Assembly: GCF_006088715.1 (NCBI RefSeq)
Contig: NZ_CP030771.1
Span: 2,666,001-2,730,000, forward strand
DNA length: 64,000 nt
DNA from: Streptomyces sp. YIM 121038
Lineage (GTDB): Bacteria; Actinomycetota; Actinomycetes; Streptomycetales; Streptomycetaceae
Reading direction: 5' to 3'
This document shows positions 8,504-16,168 of the stretch, in pieces (within the stretch, counting starts at the first letter, position 1; each line of letters begins with the position of its first letter). Below the pieces are notes generated by a model. The model worked only from the letters and a program-made list of their open reading frames with translations. It did no database searches and had not been told where the DNA came from. A program made the translations under genes and the position numbers.

Positions 8504-9136
8504 TCAGCCGTTCCACGCCGGATGCCGGGGGTCGTCGGCCCGTACGGTCACGTCGGCGGCGGCCGTGGGGTCGCGCTCGGCCTCGTAGCGCTCGAAGGCC
8601 GGGAGCGTCCACCGTTCCTCGGGGGCCGTGCGCCGGTGCAGGGCGCCCGGGGAGAGCCGTACGTGCACCGTCAGATCGAAGGGGAACCAATGACCGAGCA
8701 GCAGGGGGCCGTGCAGCAACAGCAGCCCTCCCGGCGGGAGCTGGACGTACGGGCTGCGCGTGGCACGGTCGGCGGCGGGGTCCCACAGGTCGGGCAGGAT
8801 CCGGCCGGTGCCGCCGGGGTCCAGCGGCCCGAAGACCTCGCGCCAGAGGGCACCCGTGTCGAACCAGCCGCTGTAGTAGGCCTCGACGTCCTCGTGGCCG
8901 TACTCGAACCGCAGCGAGGCGGACCGCAGGAACCCCTGGGTGCCGACGACGAGCGCGGACCGCCCGCGCACGCGCAGCGCGTCGGCGACCCGCTCGGCGA
9001 GGTCACCGGGCCGGGCCGCGGGAGCGCCGTCGAAGGCGACGCGCGGCCAGTCGCCGCCGTCCGCGGGCGCCAGCTCCAGGAGCCGGTCGGCGAGGGCGTC
9101 GGTGAGCCGTTCCCAGGTGATCGCTTCGAGTCGCAC
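8504..9136 (-). CDS. Uridine-kinase-like P-loop NTPase with degenerate Walker A
   Basis: The GTG at 9136 gives 210 aa; the frame remains open upstream but that part is low-complexity Arg/Pro and overlaps the divergent gene. The body matches actinobacterial proteins annotated as uridine kinase: SLRFEYGHEDVEAYYSGWFD, ILPDLWDPAADRATR and the lid-like LLLLHGPLLLG. The expected P-loop position reads VAFDGAPAARPGDLAERV, lacking the GKT lysine and threonine, so phosphoryl transfer is doubtful unless this branch uses another residue. The substrate is unknown. Confidence 0.7.
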   Translation of the reverse strand: MRLEAITWERLTDALADRLLELAPADGGDWPRVAFDGAPAARPGDLAERVADALRVRGRSALVVGTQGFLRSASLRFEYGHEDVEAYYSGWFDTGALWREVFGPLDPGGTGRILPDLWDPAADRATRSPYVQLPPGGLLLLHGPLLLGHWFPFDLTVHVRLSPGALHRRTAPEERWTLPAFERYEAERDPTAAADVTVRADDPRHPAWNG

Positions 9137-9234
9137 GGGGCCATGATGCCCGCACGCCACGGGCGCGCGGCGGTGCGGGTGGGCACGGGGGCGCGGGCGG
9201 CGTGCGGCACGGCGCCGGGCGGGAAGATACCCGT

Positions 9235-9927
9235 ATGGCGCTCCCCCGCTCCCCATCTCCCGCCGCCGATGGCCGCCTTGTCGTCTTCCAGCCGCTCAAG
9301 CACAAGCGCTGCGCGGAGTGCGGGGCCGGGCCGTTGGCGCTGCTCGCCCTGGAGGAGGGCAGGCCGCGGTGTCTGGACTGCGCCGACCTCGGGCACCTCG
9401 TGTATCTCCCGCGCGGGGACACCGCGCTCACCAGGCGGTCGCGGGAAGGCAGCGCGCTGTGGGCGGTGGTGGTCCGCTTCAACCGGCGCAAGAGCCGGTA
9501 CGAGCGCCAGGGCGTCCTGGTCGAGGAGGCGGCGCTCGCGCTGGCCGAGCGGCGGTGTCTGGCCGACGCGGAGGCCAGGGCGCGGCGGCGCGCGCGGGAC
9601 GCCGTGCGACGGGCGGCGGGGGACGAGCGGTTCGCGGCGGCGTTCGCCGAGGAGATCCTGCGGCTCTTTCCCCGGTGCCCGCCGGAGCGGGCCCGGCGGA
9701 TCGCCGCGCACGCCTCGGTGCGCGGCAGCGGCCGGGTGGGCCGCAGCGCGGCGGGGCGGGCCCTCACCCCGCGCGCGGTGACGGCGGCCGTGATCGCGGC
9801 GGTGCGCCACACGGAGACGGAGTACGACGCCCTGCTGATGCGGGGCGTCCCCCGGGGCGAGGCCAGGCGCCGTATCGCGCGCGGGGTCGAGGAGGCGCTG
9901 CGCGCGTGGGGGCACCGGACGGGCTGA
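9235..9927 (+). CDS. DUF2293 domain protein with N-terminal zinc ribbon
   Basis: The 230-aa product starts at ATG 9235 with GGGAAG just upstream. Residues about 26-46 carry two CxxC-type pairs (CAEC, CLDC) that look like a small zinc ribbon. The C-terminal half fits DUF2293 (FAEEILRLFP, HTETEYDALLMRG and VPRGEARRRI), a family of unknown function. It is highly basic in the middle (DAEARARRRARDAVRRAA), consistent with nucleic-acid contact, but that is inference. It is divergent from the uridine-kinase-like gene, with 98 bp between the two start codons. Confidence 0.75.
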   Translation: MALPRSPSPAADGRLVVFQPLKHKRCAECGAGPLALLALEEGRPRCLDCADLGHLVYLPRGDTALTRRSREGSALWAVVVRFNRRKSRYERQGVLVEEAALALAERRCLADAEARARRRARDAVRRAAGDERFAAAFAEEILRLFPRCPPERARRIAAHASVRGSGRVGRSAAGRALTPRAVTAAVIAAVRHTETEYDALLMRGVPRGEARRRIARGVEEALRAWGHRTG

Positions 9928-10236
9928 GGGGCACCCACACACAGGCGCCGCCCAAGTCACCCCCACAGGCACCCTCGTAGGCACTCCCAAAGACCCCCTC
10001 GCAGGCACCCTCGCCGAGGTGGGAAGGGGCGGCGCGCGCCGGTGTCGAGACGGTGGCGCATGGAGGTGCGGGAACGGCGTATGGCCGGGGGCGCGTCGTG
10101 GCATTTGACTTGTCGTAGACACACCACACCGTGCAGGATCTTGCGCGGCGCGCCGACCGTCCCCAGGCCCGGTCCCCCGTGGGAAAGCACCCCGCGAGCC
10201 GATCGTCCAGAGGCCGGACCCACTCAGGGAGTTGCC
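9928..10236. other. Intergenic region before the DUF1772 gene
   Basis: This 309-bp spacer contains the 12-bp repeat in its first third. The rest (10014-10236) includes a locally less GC-rich stretch around 10095-10140 (TGGCATTTGACTTGTCG) that is a plausible promoter zone, but no -10 box is convincing. No gene with typical codon use is seen. Confidence 0.5.
9942..10013. repeat. Degenerate 12-bp tandem repeat (six units)
   Basis: Six contiguous 12-mers centred on CAGGCACCCTCG, with two exact copies at 9966-9977 and 10002-10013 and four diverged ones between and before them. It occupies most of the spacer after the DUF2293 gene. Confidence 0.6.
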
Positions 10237-10716
10237 ATGATCGAGGGACCCTACTTCGTGCTCACCGTCCTCGGGGCGATCTCCTGCGGCCTGGTCGCGG
10301 GGGTCTTCATCGGCTTCTCCACGTTCGTGATGAAGGGGCTCGCGGCGCTGCCCCCGGCCCAGGGCATCGCCGCGATGAACGCGATCAACGTCACGGCGGT
10401 CACTCCGGCGTTCATGGCCGTGTTCATGGGGGCGACGGGCCTGTGCGCGGTGCTTGCCGTGGTCACGTTCGTGCTGTGGCCGGACGACGGCAGGGTGGAG
10501 CTGCTGCTCGGCTGCGCGCTGTATCTCGTGGGCTGCTTCGGCGTCACCGTGGCGGCGAACGTGCCGCGCAACGACGCGCTGGCGAAGGTCGACGCGACCT
10601 CGGAGCGCGGGGCCGCGTACTGGCGCACGTATGTGGCGGAGTGGACGATGTGGAACCACGTGCGGACCGCGGCGGCCACCGCTGCCTCGGCGGCCTTCGT
10701 CCTGGGCCTGACCTGA
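10237..10716 (+). CDS. DUF1772 (anthrone oxygenase-like) membrane protein
   Basis: A 159-aa protein beginning at ATG 10237 with CAGGGAG upstream. It has four hydrophobic helices (about 5-27, 50-77, 85-105 and 137-157) and the DUF1772 landmarks: GVFIGFSTFVMKGL, then NVPRNDALA and WTMWNHVRTAAA. Fungal and actinobacterial relatives include anthrone-oxidising proteins of aromatic polyketide pathways, but there is no polyketide cluster here, so the role is unknown. Confidence 0.8.
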   Translation: MIEGPYFVLTVLGAISCGLVAGVFIGFSTFVMKGLAALPPAQGIAAMNAINVTAVTPAFMAVFMGATGLCAVLAVVTFVLWPDDGRVELLLGCALYLVGCFGVTVAANVPRNDALAKVDATSERGAAYWRTYVAEWTMWNHVRTAAATAASAAFVLGLT

Positions 10717-10883
10717 CAGGACCGCGCCGCCGACCCCACCGGCCCGCATCCACCGGCCCTGCTGTCCGGCCTGGTCAGCGCCGCGCGGCCGTCGCCGCGC
10801 TCCCGGCATGCCCGCCCCGCCCCCGCGACGTACCGTGGCTCGAAGGACGCGTATCGCGGGCGGGGAGACGTAGGGAGACGGCC

Positions 10884-12371
10884 ATGGCCGACCCCAAAGG
10901 GTTCCTCAGGGTGGCGCGCGAGGAGTGGCCGCGGCGGGCGGTCGGTGACCGGGTCAAGGACTGGGACGAGGTGTACGAGCCGGGCGGGCTGCTTCCGCTG
11001 GTGGAGCGGCAGGCGGACCGGTGCATGGACTGCGGGGTGCCGTTCTGCCACGAGGCGTGCCCGCTGGGGAACCTCGTCCCGGAGTGGAACGAACTCGTCT
11101 CGCGCGCCGACTGGCACGCGGCGGCGGAGCGGCTGCACGCGACGAACAACTTCCCCGAGTTCACCGGGCGGCTGTGTCCCGCCCCGTGCGAGGCGGGCTG
11201 CGTACTCGCGATCAACCAGCCCGCGGTGACGATCAAGAACGTCGAGGCCGCGATCGCCGACCGCGTCTGGGCGGACGGCCTCGCGCCGCCGCGGCCGCCG
11301 GAGCGGCTCACCGGCAGGAGCGTCGGCGTCGTCGGCTCGGGCCCGGCGGGCCTCGCGGCGGCGCAGCAGCTGACGCGCGCGGGGCACACGGTCGTGGTGT
11401 ACGAGCGCGAGGACCGCGCGGGCGGGCTGCTCCGGTACGGGATCCCCGCGTTCAAGATGGAGAAGCGGCATCTGGAGCGGCGGCTCGCGCAGTTGACCGC
11501 CGAGGGCACCACGTTCCGTACGTCGACGCACGTCGGGCGGGACGTGGGCGCGGCGGCGCTGCGCGCCCGGCACGACGCGGTGGTCCTCGCGGTGGGGGCC
11601 ACGGCGTGGCGGGAGCTCGCGGTGCCGGGGCGGGAGCTGGCCGGGGTCCGGCAGGCGATGGAGTACCTGCCGCTCGCCAACCGCGTGTGCGAGGGGGACC
11701 TCGACGCCTCGCCCCTGTCGGCGGCCGGGAAGCACGTGGTGATCGTGGGCGGCGGCGACACCGGCGCGGACTGCCTGGGCACGGCGGTGCGGGAGGGCGC
11801 GGCGTCGGTGACGCAGGTCGACATCCGCCCGCTGCCGGGCGCCGAGCGGGACGGGGTGGCGGAGCCCTGGCCGACGTACCCGCACGTGTACCGCGTGTCC
11901 CCCGCGCACGAGGAGGCCGGGGAGCTGGGGTTCGGGCAGCGCCCCGACGCGGACGCGCGGCTGTTCGCGGCGGCCACGGTGCGGTTCGCCGGGGACGCGG
12001 CGGGGCGGGTGCGGGCCGTCGGGCTGTCCGGGGTGGACGGGGACCGGCGGCCGGTGCCCGGCGCGGAGCGGCTGCTGCGCGCCGATCTGGTCCTGCTCGC
12101 GCTGGGGTTCCGGGGGCCGGAGGTGGCCGGGGGCGCGGTCGGGGAGCTGGGCGTGTCCGTGACGCCGGGCGGTGCCGTGGCGCGTGACGACGCCTACGCG
12201 ACGGACGTGCCGGGGGTGTTCGTCGCCGGGGACGCGGGCCGCGGGCAGTCCTTGGTGGTGTGGGCGATCGCGGAGGGCCGGGCCGCGGCGGCGGCCGTGG
12301 ACCGCTGGCTGATGGGCACCACGCATCTGCCCTCTCCGCTGGGCGCCCACGCCCGCCCCCTCACGGCGTGA
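10884..12371 (+). CDS. Glutamate synthase small subunit-type oxidoreductase (solo GltD paralogue)
   Basis: A 495-aa flavoprotein. The N-terminus carries the iron-sulfur cysteines CMDCGVPFCHEACPLGN and CPAPCEAGCV; then an FAD-binding GSGPAGLAAAQQL near residue 155 and an NADPH-binding GGGDTGADCLG near residue 290, and a closing GDAGRGQSLVVWAI. This is the beta-subunit layout that feeds NADPH electrons to the large GltB subunit. No gltB lies beside it, so it is probably a paralogue supplying electrons to another partner, or working with a distant gltB. GGGAGACGGCC precedes the ATG. Confidence 0.88.
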   Translation: MADPKGFLRVAREEWPRRAVGDRVKDWDEVYEPGGLLPLVERQADRCMDCGVPFCHEACPLGNLVPEWNELVSRADWHAAAERLHATNNFPEFTGRLCPAPCEAGCVLAINQPAVTIKNVEAAIADRVWADGLAPPRPPERLTGRSVGVVGSGPAGLAAAQQLTRAGHTVVVYEREDRAGGLLRYGIPAFKMEKRHLERRLAQLTAEGTTFRTSTHVGRDVGAAALRARHDAVVLAVGATAWRELAVPGRELAGVRQAMEYLPLANRVCEGDLDASPLSAAGKHVVIVGGGDTGADCLGTAVREGAASVTQVDIRPLPGAERDGVAEPWPTYPHVYRVSPAHEEAGELGFGQRPDADARLFAAATVRFAGDAAGRVRAVGLSGVDGDRRPVPGAERLLRADLVLLALGFRGPEVAGGAVGELGVSVTPGGAVARDDAYATDVPGVFVAGDAGRGQSLVVWAIAEGRAAAAAVDRWLMGTTHLPSPLGAHARPLTA

Positions 12372-12420
12372 CCGCGCCCGGAGCCGCGCGCCTCGCTCCG
12401 GCGGAGGACTCCGCTCCGCC

Positions 12421-12462
12421 GAAGTCCGAAGTCCGAAGTCCGAAGCCCGAAGCCCGAAGCCC
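12421..12462. repeat. Six perfect 7-bp tandem repeats
   Basis: Three copies of GAAGTCC are followed by three copies of GAAGCCC, exactly 42 bp. It lies between the convergent gltD-like and methyltransferase genes. Length variation by slippage is expected. Confidence 0.9.
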
Positions 12463-12547
12463 GACCCGGTACCGCAGCCGCCGAGAGCCACGGACGGCCC
12501 CGCCACACGGAACGCCGCGCCCGCCCCGGCCGAACCGCAGCGCCCCC

Positions 12548-13447
12548 TCACCCCTTGCGCGCCACCCCGCCGAAGATGGGCACCGGCCCCTCCCCCGCCA
12601 CGGGAACGCGCTCGCCCAGTTCCGGATGCCAGGTGTCGACCGTCGTCACGCCCGGGGGCGCGAGGTCGAGGCCGGTGAAGAAGCGCAGGACGTCCGTGCG
12701 GTCGCGCAGGGCGAGGTTGAGGGCGCGGGACGCGTAGAGGTCGCCCGCGGCGCGGGCCCGGTCGGGGGTGAACTCGCCGGTGCCGTGGGACAGCATCAGC
12801 CAGCTGCCGGGCGGCAGCGCGGACATCAGCCGGTCCACCAGGTCGTACGGGCCGCTCTCGTCGGGGACGAAGTGCAGCAGGGCGATCAGGGAGAGGGCGA
12901 CGGGCCGGCCGAAGTCGAGGGTCTTGCGCGCCTGTTCCAGGATCGCGGCGGGTTCCCGTACGTCCGCCTGGATGTACTCGGTGGCGCCCTGGGGCGTCGA
13001 GCGCAGGAGCGCCTCCGCGTGGGCGAGCACGATCGGGTCGTTGTCGCAGTACACCACGCGCGCGTCGGGCAGGGCGCCCTGGGCGATCTGGTGCAGATTG
13101 GGCTCGGTCGGGATGCCGGAGCCGATGTCGAGGAACTGGCGGACCCCGGACGCCGCGAGCCACCGCGTGGCGCGCTGCATGAACGCCCGGTTGGCCCGCG
13201 CGATGCCCGGGATCCGCGGGTCCATGGCGACGAGCCGGCGGCTCATCTCCTCGTCGACCGGGTAGTTGTCCTTGCCGCCGAGCCACCAGTCGTACATCCG
13301 CGCCGGATGCGGCTTGCTGGTGTCTATGTACGGCGACGCGGACCGCTTCTGCGGCGACGCGGCCCCCTCGTACGGCGACCCGGACTCCCCCTGCGGCGGC
13401 GCGGACTTCCCCGCGGCCCCCCGGCTGCCCGCTCCGGTCCCGGTCAA
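12548..13447 (-). CDS. DUF574 family SAM-dependent methyltransferase
   Basis: The frame begins with TTG at 13447, supported by GAGGGAG six bases upstream. Residues 1-38 are a low-complexity Gly/Ser/Pro leader. The rest is the Methyltransf_19/DUF574 family: DTSKPHPARMYDWWLGGKDN, the SAM-binding FLDIGSGIPT, YCDNDPIVL and SLIALLHFVPD. The family is abundant in Streptomyces and its substrate is unknown. It is co-directional with the DUF397 and XRE genes just upstream, a recurrent arrangement, so the three probably form one transcription unit. Confidence 0.85.
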   Translation of the reverse strand: MTGTGAGSRGAAGKSAPPQGESGSPYEGAASPQKRSASPYIDTSKPHPARMYDWWLGGKDNYPVDEEMSRRLVAMDPRIPGIARANRAFMQRATRWLAASGVRQFLDIGSGIPTEPNLHQIAQGALPDARVVYCDNDPIVLAHAEALLRSTPQGATEYIQADVREPAAILEQARKTLDFGRPVALSLIALLHFVPDESGPYDLVDRLMSALPPGSWLMLSHGTGEFTPDRARAAGDLYASRALNLALRDRTDVLRFFTGLDLAPPGVTTVDTWHPELGERVPVAGEGPVPIFGGVARKG

Positions 13448-13526
13448 CTGCGGCTCCCTCGCCAGTTCGGCAACGTACGAATCGCGCCAAGTTCCGCACG
13501 CGCGGCGACCGTGGTCGCTACGCGCG

Positions 13527-13841
13527 TCACGACAGCAGGAAGTCGGCCTCCCCGGCCTTCGCTCCCTGTATGAACGCCCTGATCTCGCCGTCCGTGTAGA
13601 TGAGCGCGGGGCCGTCCGGGTCGGAGGACTGGCGCACGGCGACGCGCCCGTCGTCCAGCTTCATCGCTTCCAGGCAGTTGCCGCCGTTGCCGCCGCTCCA
13701 CGGCTTGTGCCAGCCCTCGCTGCCGAGCTCGCGGGCGGGCATGCCGTTGTAGATCCGGGAGGACCCGGGGGGCCGGGAATCGGCGCGGGTGTCGGGCCGT
13801 GACGAGGGGCCCGTGCCCGCTCGGTGTCGATCTCGGTCCAT
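13527..13841 (-). CDS. DUF397 small regulatory protein
   Basis: The domain sits at the C-terminal 70 residues: GWHKPWSGGNGGNCLEAM, VAVRQSSDPDGPALIYT and GEIRAFIQGAKAGEADF match the DUF397 pattern (usual form W.KSSYSG..GNCVEVA). The ATG at 13841 follows the XRE stop directly (TGAATG), implying translational coupling. That start gives 104 aa with an unusual Arg/Ser-rich leader; an internal ATG at 13742 would give the standard 71-aa size. DUF397 proteins are partners of adjacent XRE regulators. Confidence 0.85.
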   Translation of the reverse strand: MDRDRHRAGTGPSSRPDTRADSRPPGSSRIYNGMPARELGSEGWHKPWSGGNGGNCLEAMKLDDGRVAVRQSSDPDGPALIYTDGEIRAFIQGAKAGEADFLLS

Positions 13842-14702
13842 TCACAGCTCCTTGCGGACATCCCGGAGGATCTCCTTCGTGCGTTGTGCGGTCGCGGCCT
13901 GGGCCGCCATGCGGTCCATGACCTCCAGATGCGTCGCCACCTCGGCGCGCGCGTCCAGATAGACGGCGCCGGTGAGGTACTCGCTGTAGACCATGTCCGG
14001 CAGCTCCGCCATGGCGAAGCGGAAGAGCACGAACGGTCCGAACGTGCCCGGGTGCGGGCCCGCCGCGAACGGCGCGACCTGCAGCGTCACCCGAGGCATT
14101 TCGGTGGCCTCAAGCAACCGGTCGATCTGCGCACGCATGACTTCGGGCCCGCCGACGGGACGGCGCAGGGCCGTCTCGTCCATCACGACCCACAGCCGCG
14201 GCGCGTCCTCCCGGGTCAGCAGCGTCTGCCGCTCCATGCGCAGGGCAACATAGCGCTCGGTGTCCTCGGGCCGGGTCTGGCCGATGGCTCCGGAGAGCAG
14301 GACGCCGCGCGCGTAGTCCTCGGTCTGCAGCAGACCGGGCATGAAGTGCGGTTCGTACGACCTGATGAGGCTCGCGGCGCCCTCCAGGCTGACGTACATG
14401 CTGAACCAGCCCGGCAGGATGTCGTGGAAGCGCTGCCACCAGCCTGGCTTGTTGGCCTCCTCGGCGAGGGCGATGAACGAATCGGCCTCTTCGTCCGCGA
14501 CGCCGTACGCCTTGAGGAGCGACTGCAGATACGGGATCTTCAGCGCGACCTCGGCGGTCTCCATGCGGCGCACCGTGGCCGGGGCCACGCGCAGGATCCG
14601 TGCGGCCTCGTCACGCTTGAGCCCCGCACGCTCACGCAGGTCCTGCAGGCGACGACCGAGAACGACCTGTCCGACGGTCGGCGCCGACCGCGGTTCGCTC
14701 AC
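13842..14702 (-). CDS. XRE-family transcriptional regulator with DUF5753
   Basis: A 286-aa regulator of the WhiJ-like class. Residues about 12-68 are the Cro/CI-type helix-turn-helix (LGRRLQDLRERAGLKRDEAA, RILRVAPATVRRMETAEV). The remainder is the DUF5753 sensor-like domain with the conserved YEPHFMPGLLQTEDYAR and WVVMDETALRRPVGG. Together with the following DUF397 gene and the divergent HATPase gene it forms the cassette type that includes whiJ and abaA loci of Streptomyces, linked to development and antibiotic control. The start is GTG at 14702. Its 5' region holds repeated CACTC elements that could be its own operator. Confidence 0.9.
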   Translation of the reverse strand: MSEPRSAPTVGQVVLGRRLQDLRERAGLKRDEAARILRVAPATVRRMETAEVALKIPYLQSLLKAYGVADEEADSFIALAEEANKPGWWQRFHDILPGWFSMYVSLEGAASLIRSYEPHFMPGLLQTEDYARGVLLSGAIGQTRPEDTERYVALRMERQTLLTREDAPRLWVVMDETALRRPVGGPEVMRAQIDRLLEATEMPRVTLQVAPFAAGPHPGTFGPFVLFRFAMAELPDMVYSEYLTGAVYLDARAEVATHLEVMDRMAAQAATAQRTKEILRDVRKEL

Positions 14703-14717
14703 GTCCTACCTCCACCC

Positions 14718-14800
14718 ACTACGCGTCACTCTCTGCATCGGATCTTGCCACTTCACGTCACTCTGCGTAGTCACGCATCGCACCAACTCACGCCACTCGG
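14718..14800. promoter_or_regulatory. Candidate operator in the XRE/HATPase divergent region
   Basis: ACTACGC (14718-14724) and GCGTAGT (14765-14771) are exact inverted complements. Three direct copies of (A/G)CG(T/C)CACTC start at 14723, 14755 and 14790, spaced 32 and 35 bp. The region is less GC-rich than its flanks and separates two divergent start codons, so autoregulation by the XRE protein is likely. Confidence 0.5.
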
Positions 14801-14900
14801 TGAGGCGTTGCGAGAAGTGTGCCATGCGGCGTCTCAAAGGAACATGTCACTGTGCACTTTTCAGAGTGGCCCTTGCCAAGGTGTTCGCGCCGGGGCGATA

Positions 14901-15593
14901 GTGGAGAGCGTGACTCCGCCCGCATCGTTAGGAACTGAAGCCACCGATCCCCGACTTGGCGTGTGCGCCGAGACCCGGGCGGCGGCTGCCGAGCCCTGCG
15001 TCACCTTCACCCTGGCCGCGCTGCCGAGTTCCGTCGGCCGCGCCAGGCGGTTGACGCGTGACCGGCTCAGTTCCCTCGCGGTCGGCGACGACGCCTGCGA
15101 CACCGCGGCGCTCGTCGTATCGGAGCTGGTCACCAACGCCATCGTGCACACCGCAAGCCGGACCGTCGTCTGCGAGATCCGCACGGAAGCCGACACCGTG
15201 CGGATCGCCATCCGCGACGAGGGCTGTGGTTCGGGGGTTCCACGCCCGACCGGCCTGCGCGGGCCTGACGAGGAGCACGGGAGGGGGTTGCTTCTCGTGA
15301 GCGCCGTGAGCAACGCATGGGGTGTCCAGGACTCCGGTTCCGGCCTTTCGGTGTGGGCGGAGCTACCGACGACCGGGTGCCCGCCCGGCGGGAGCGCGTT
15401 CGGCGGCCTCGGGGACGAGGTCGACGGCCGCGACCGGGCGGGACCGGCTTTCGACGCCGCCGCGTTCGGCGGCATGGGACTGGATTTGGACAACTTCGAC
15501 GACCACGGCGGAGTCGTCACGGAAGGCCACGGCAGGGGCCTGACCGGCGACGCCCGCCACCGGATGGACCAGAGCGCCACCGGCGGCCTTTAG
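14901..15593 (+). CDS. HATPase (anti-sigma/SpoIIAB-like) ATP-binding protein with a TTA codon
   Basis: A 230-aa protein with the GHKL ATPase boxes: N-box ALVVSELVTNAIVHT near residue 78, G1 box IRDEGCGSG near 108, and G2 box HGRGLLLVSAVSNAWG near 133. This is the RsbW/SpoIIAB-like class that either phosphorylates anti-sigma antagonists or acts as a small regulator. The C-terminal 75 residues are Gly/Asp-rich and unlike the family. Codon 10 is TTA (14928-14930), which in Streptomyces needs the bldA tRNA, so translation should be developmentally timed. GTG 14910 is an alternative start that keeps the TTA; a GTG at 14961 would remove it but lacks a ribosome site. Confidence 0.85.
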   Translation: MESVTPPASLGTEATDPRLGVCAETRAAAAEPCVTFTLAALPSSVGRARRLTRDRLSSLAVGDDACDTAALVVSELVTNAIVHTASRTVVCEIRTEADTVRIAIRDEGCGSGVPRPTGLRGPDEEHGRGLLLVSAVSNAWGVQDSGSGLSVWAELPTTGCPPGGSAFGGLGDEVDGRDRAGPAFDAAAFGGMGLDLDNFDDHGGVVTEGHGRGLTGDARHRMDQSATGGL

Positions 15594-15642
15594 GCCGTCG
15601 TGACGGGGATGCGAGTGCGACAGCGATGCGGTCGGGGGATAT

Positions 15643-16098
15643 GTGAGCGCGGGGACGTCACGACTGTTCGGCCTTGACACCTTGGTACGGCTCTCGCGCG
15701 AGCGGGAGCGGGCGGTCGGACGGCGAGCCGTGAGTGTGCAGCCAGTGGCACGGCTCGCCGTCCCCGCCGGAATGGGGCAGCCCCTCGGCTGCGACGCGGT
15801 GGCGATGCCCGCGGAGTTCGGTCCGCGGCTCCTCGACCGGCTGCCCCGGGCAGGATGCGTGTACGAGGACGGACCGCGCTGGTGGTGGATCGTGCCCGCC
15901 GACTCCGACGTGGCCCTGGAGTGGCCGCCGTCGGCGTTCTACTCGCCGGGCGCGCTGGTGCCGGACACGGTGCGGGAGCCGGTCCTCGTCCACCGCCCGG
16001 AGGCGGCGGTCCCCTATACGCCGCCCATTCCGCTGTATCTGGCCCTGTGCCGGATGTCCGGGGCCGTCCCCCGGTGGGCCGGACCGGTCCCGGCCTAG
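15643..16098 (+). CDS. Conserved hypothetical protein, 151 aa
   Basis: I do not recognise a named family with confidence. The frame opens with GTG 15643 preceded by CGGGGGAT. Residues about 45-110 (LGCDAVAMPAEFGPRLLDRL, then GPRWWWIVPADSDVALEWPP) resemble the small stand-alone proteins of Streptomyces that share the N-terminal half of bifunctional primase-polymerase-like domains, but the catalytic acidic residues are not evident. It follows the HATPase gene by 49 bp on the same strand and may be co-transcribed with it. Confidence 0.6.
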   Translation: MSAGTSRLFGLDTLVRLSRERERAVGRRAVSVQPVARLAVPAGMGQPLGCDAVAMPAEFGPRLLDRLPRAGCVYEDGPRWWWIVPADSDVALEWPPSAFYSPGALVPDTVREPVLVHRPEAAVPYTPPIPLYLALCRMSGAVPRWAGPVPA

Positions 16099-16112
16099 CG
16101 CCCGGACGCGGG

Positions 16113-16138
16113 GGCCCGGCCCCCTTCGGCGCCGGGCC
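16113..16138. terminator. Hairpin between convergent genes
   Basis: GGCCCGGC (16113-16120) pairs with GCCGGGCC (16131-16138) across a ten-base loop. It sits between the stop codons of the 151-aa and 71-aa genes. Confidence 0.45.
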
Positions 16139-16168
16139 GGGAGCAGCTGGCCCCGGCCCGGAGACCAC

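Noticed and set aside
12421..12462. CRISPR array
   Set aside because: The repeats are contiguous 7-mers with no spacers; the same holds for the 12-, 18-, 31- and 39-bp arrays.
10251..13499. Minus-strand open frame of over 1000 codons across gltD
   Set aside because: It overlaps well-supported genes, is Arg/Gly/Ala-rich without domains, and matches the normal behaviour of the opposite strand at high GC.
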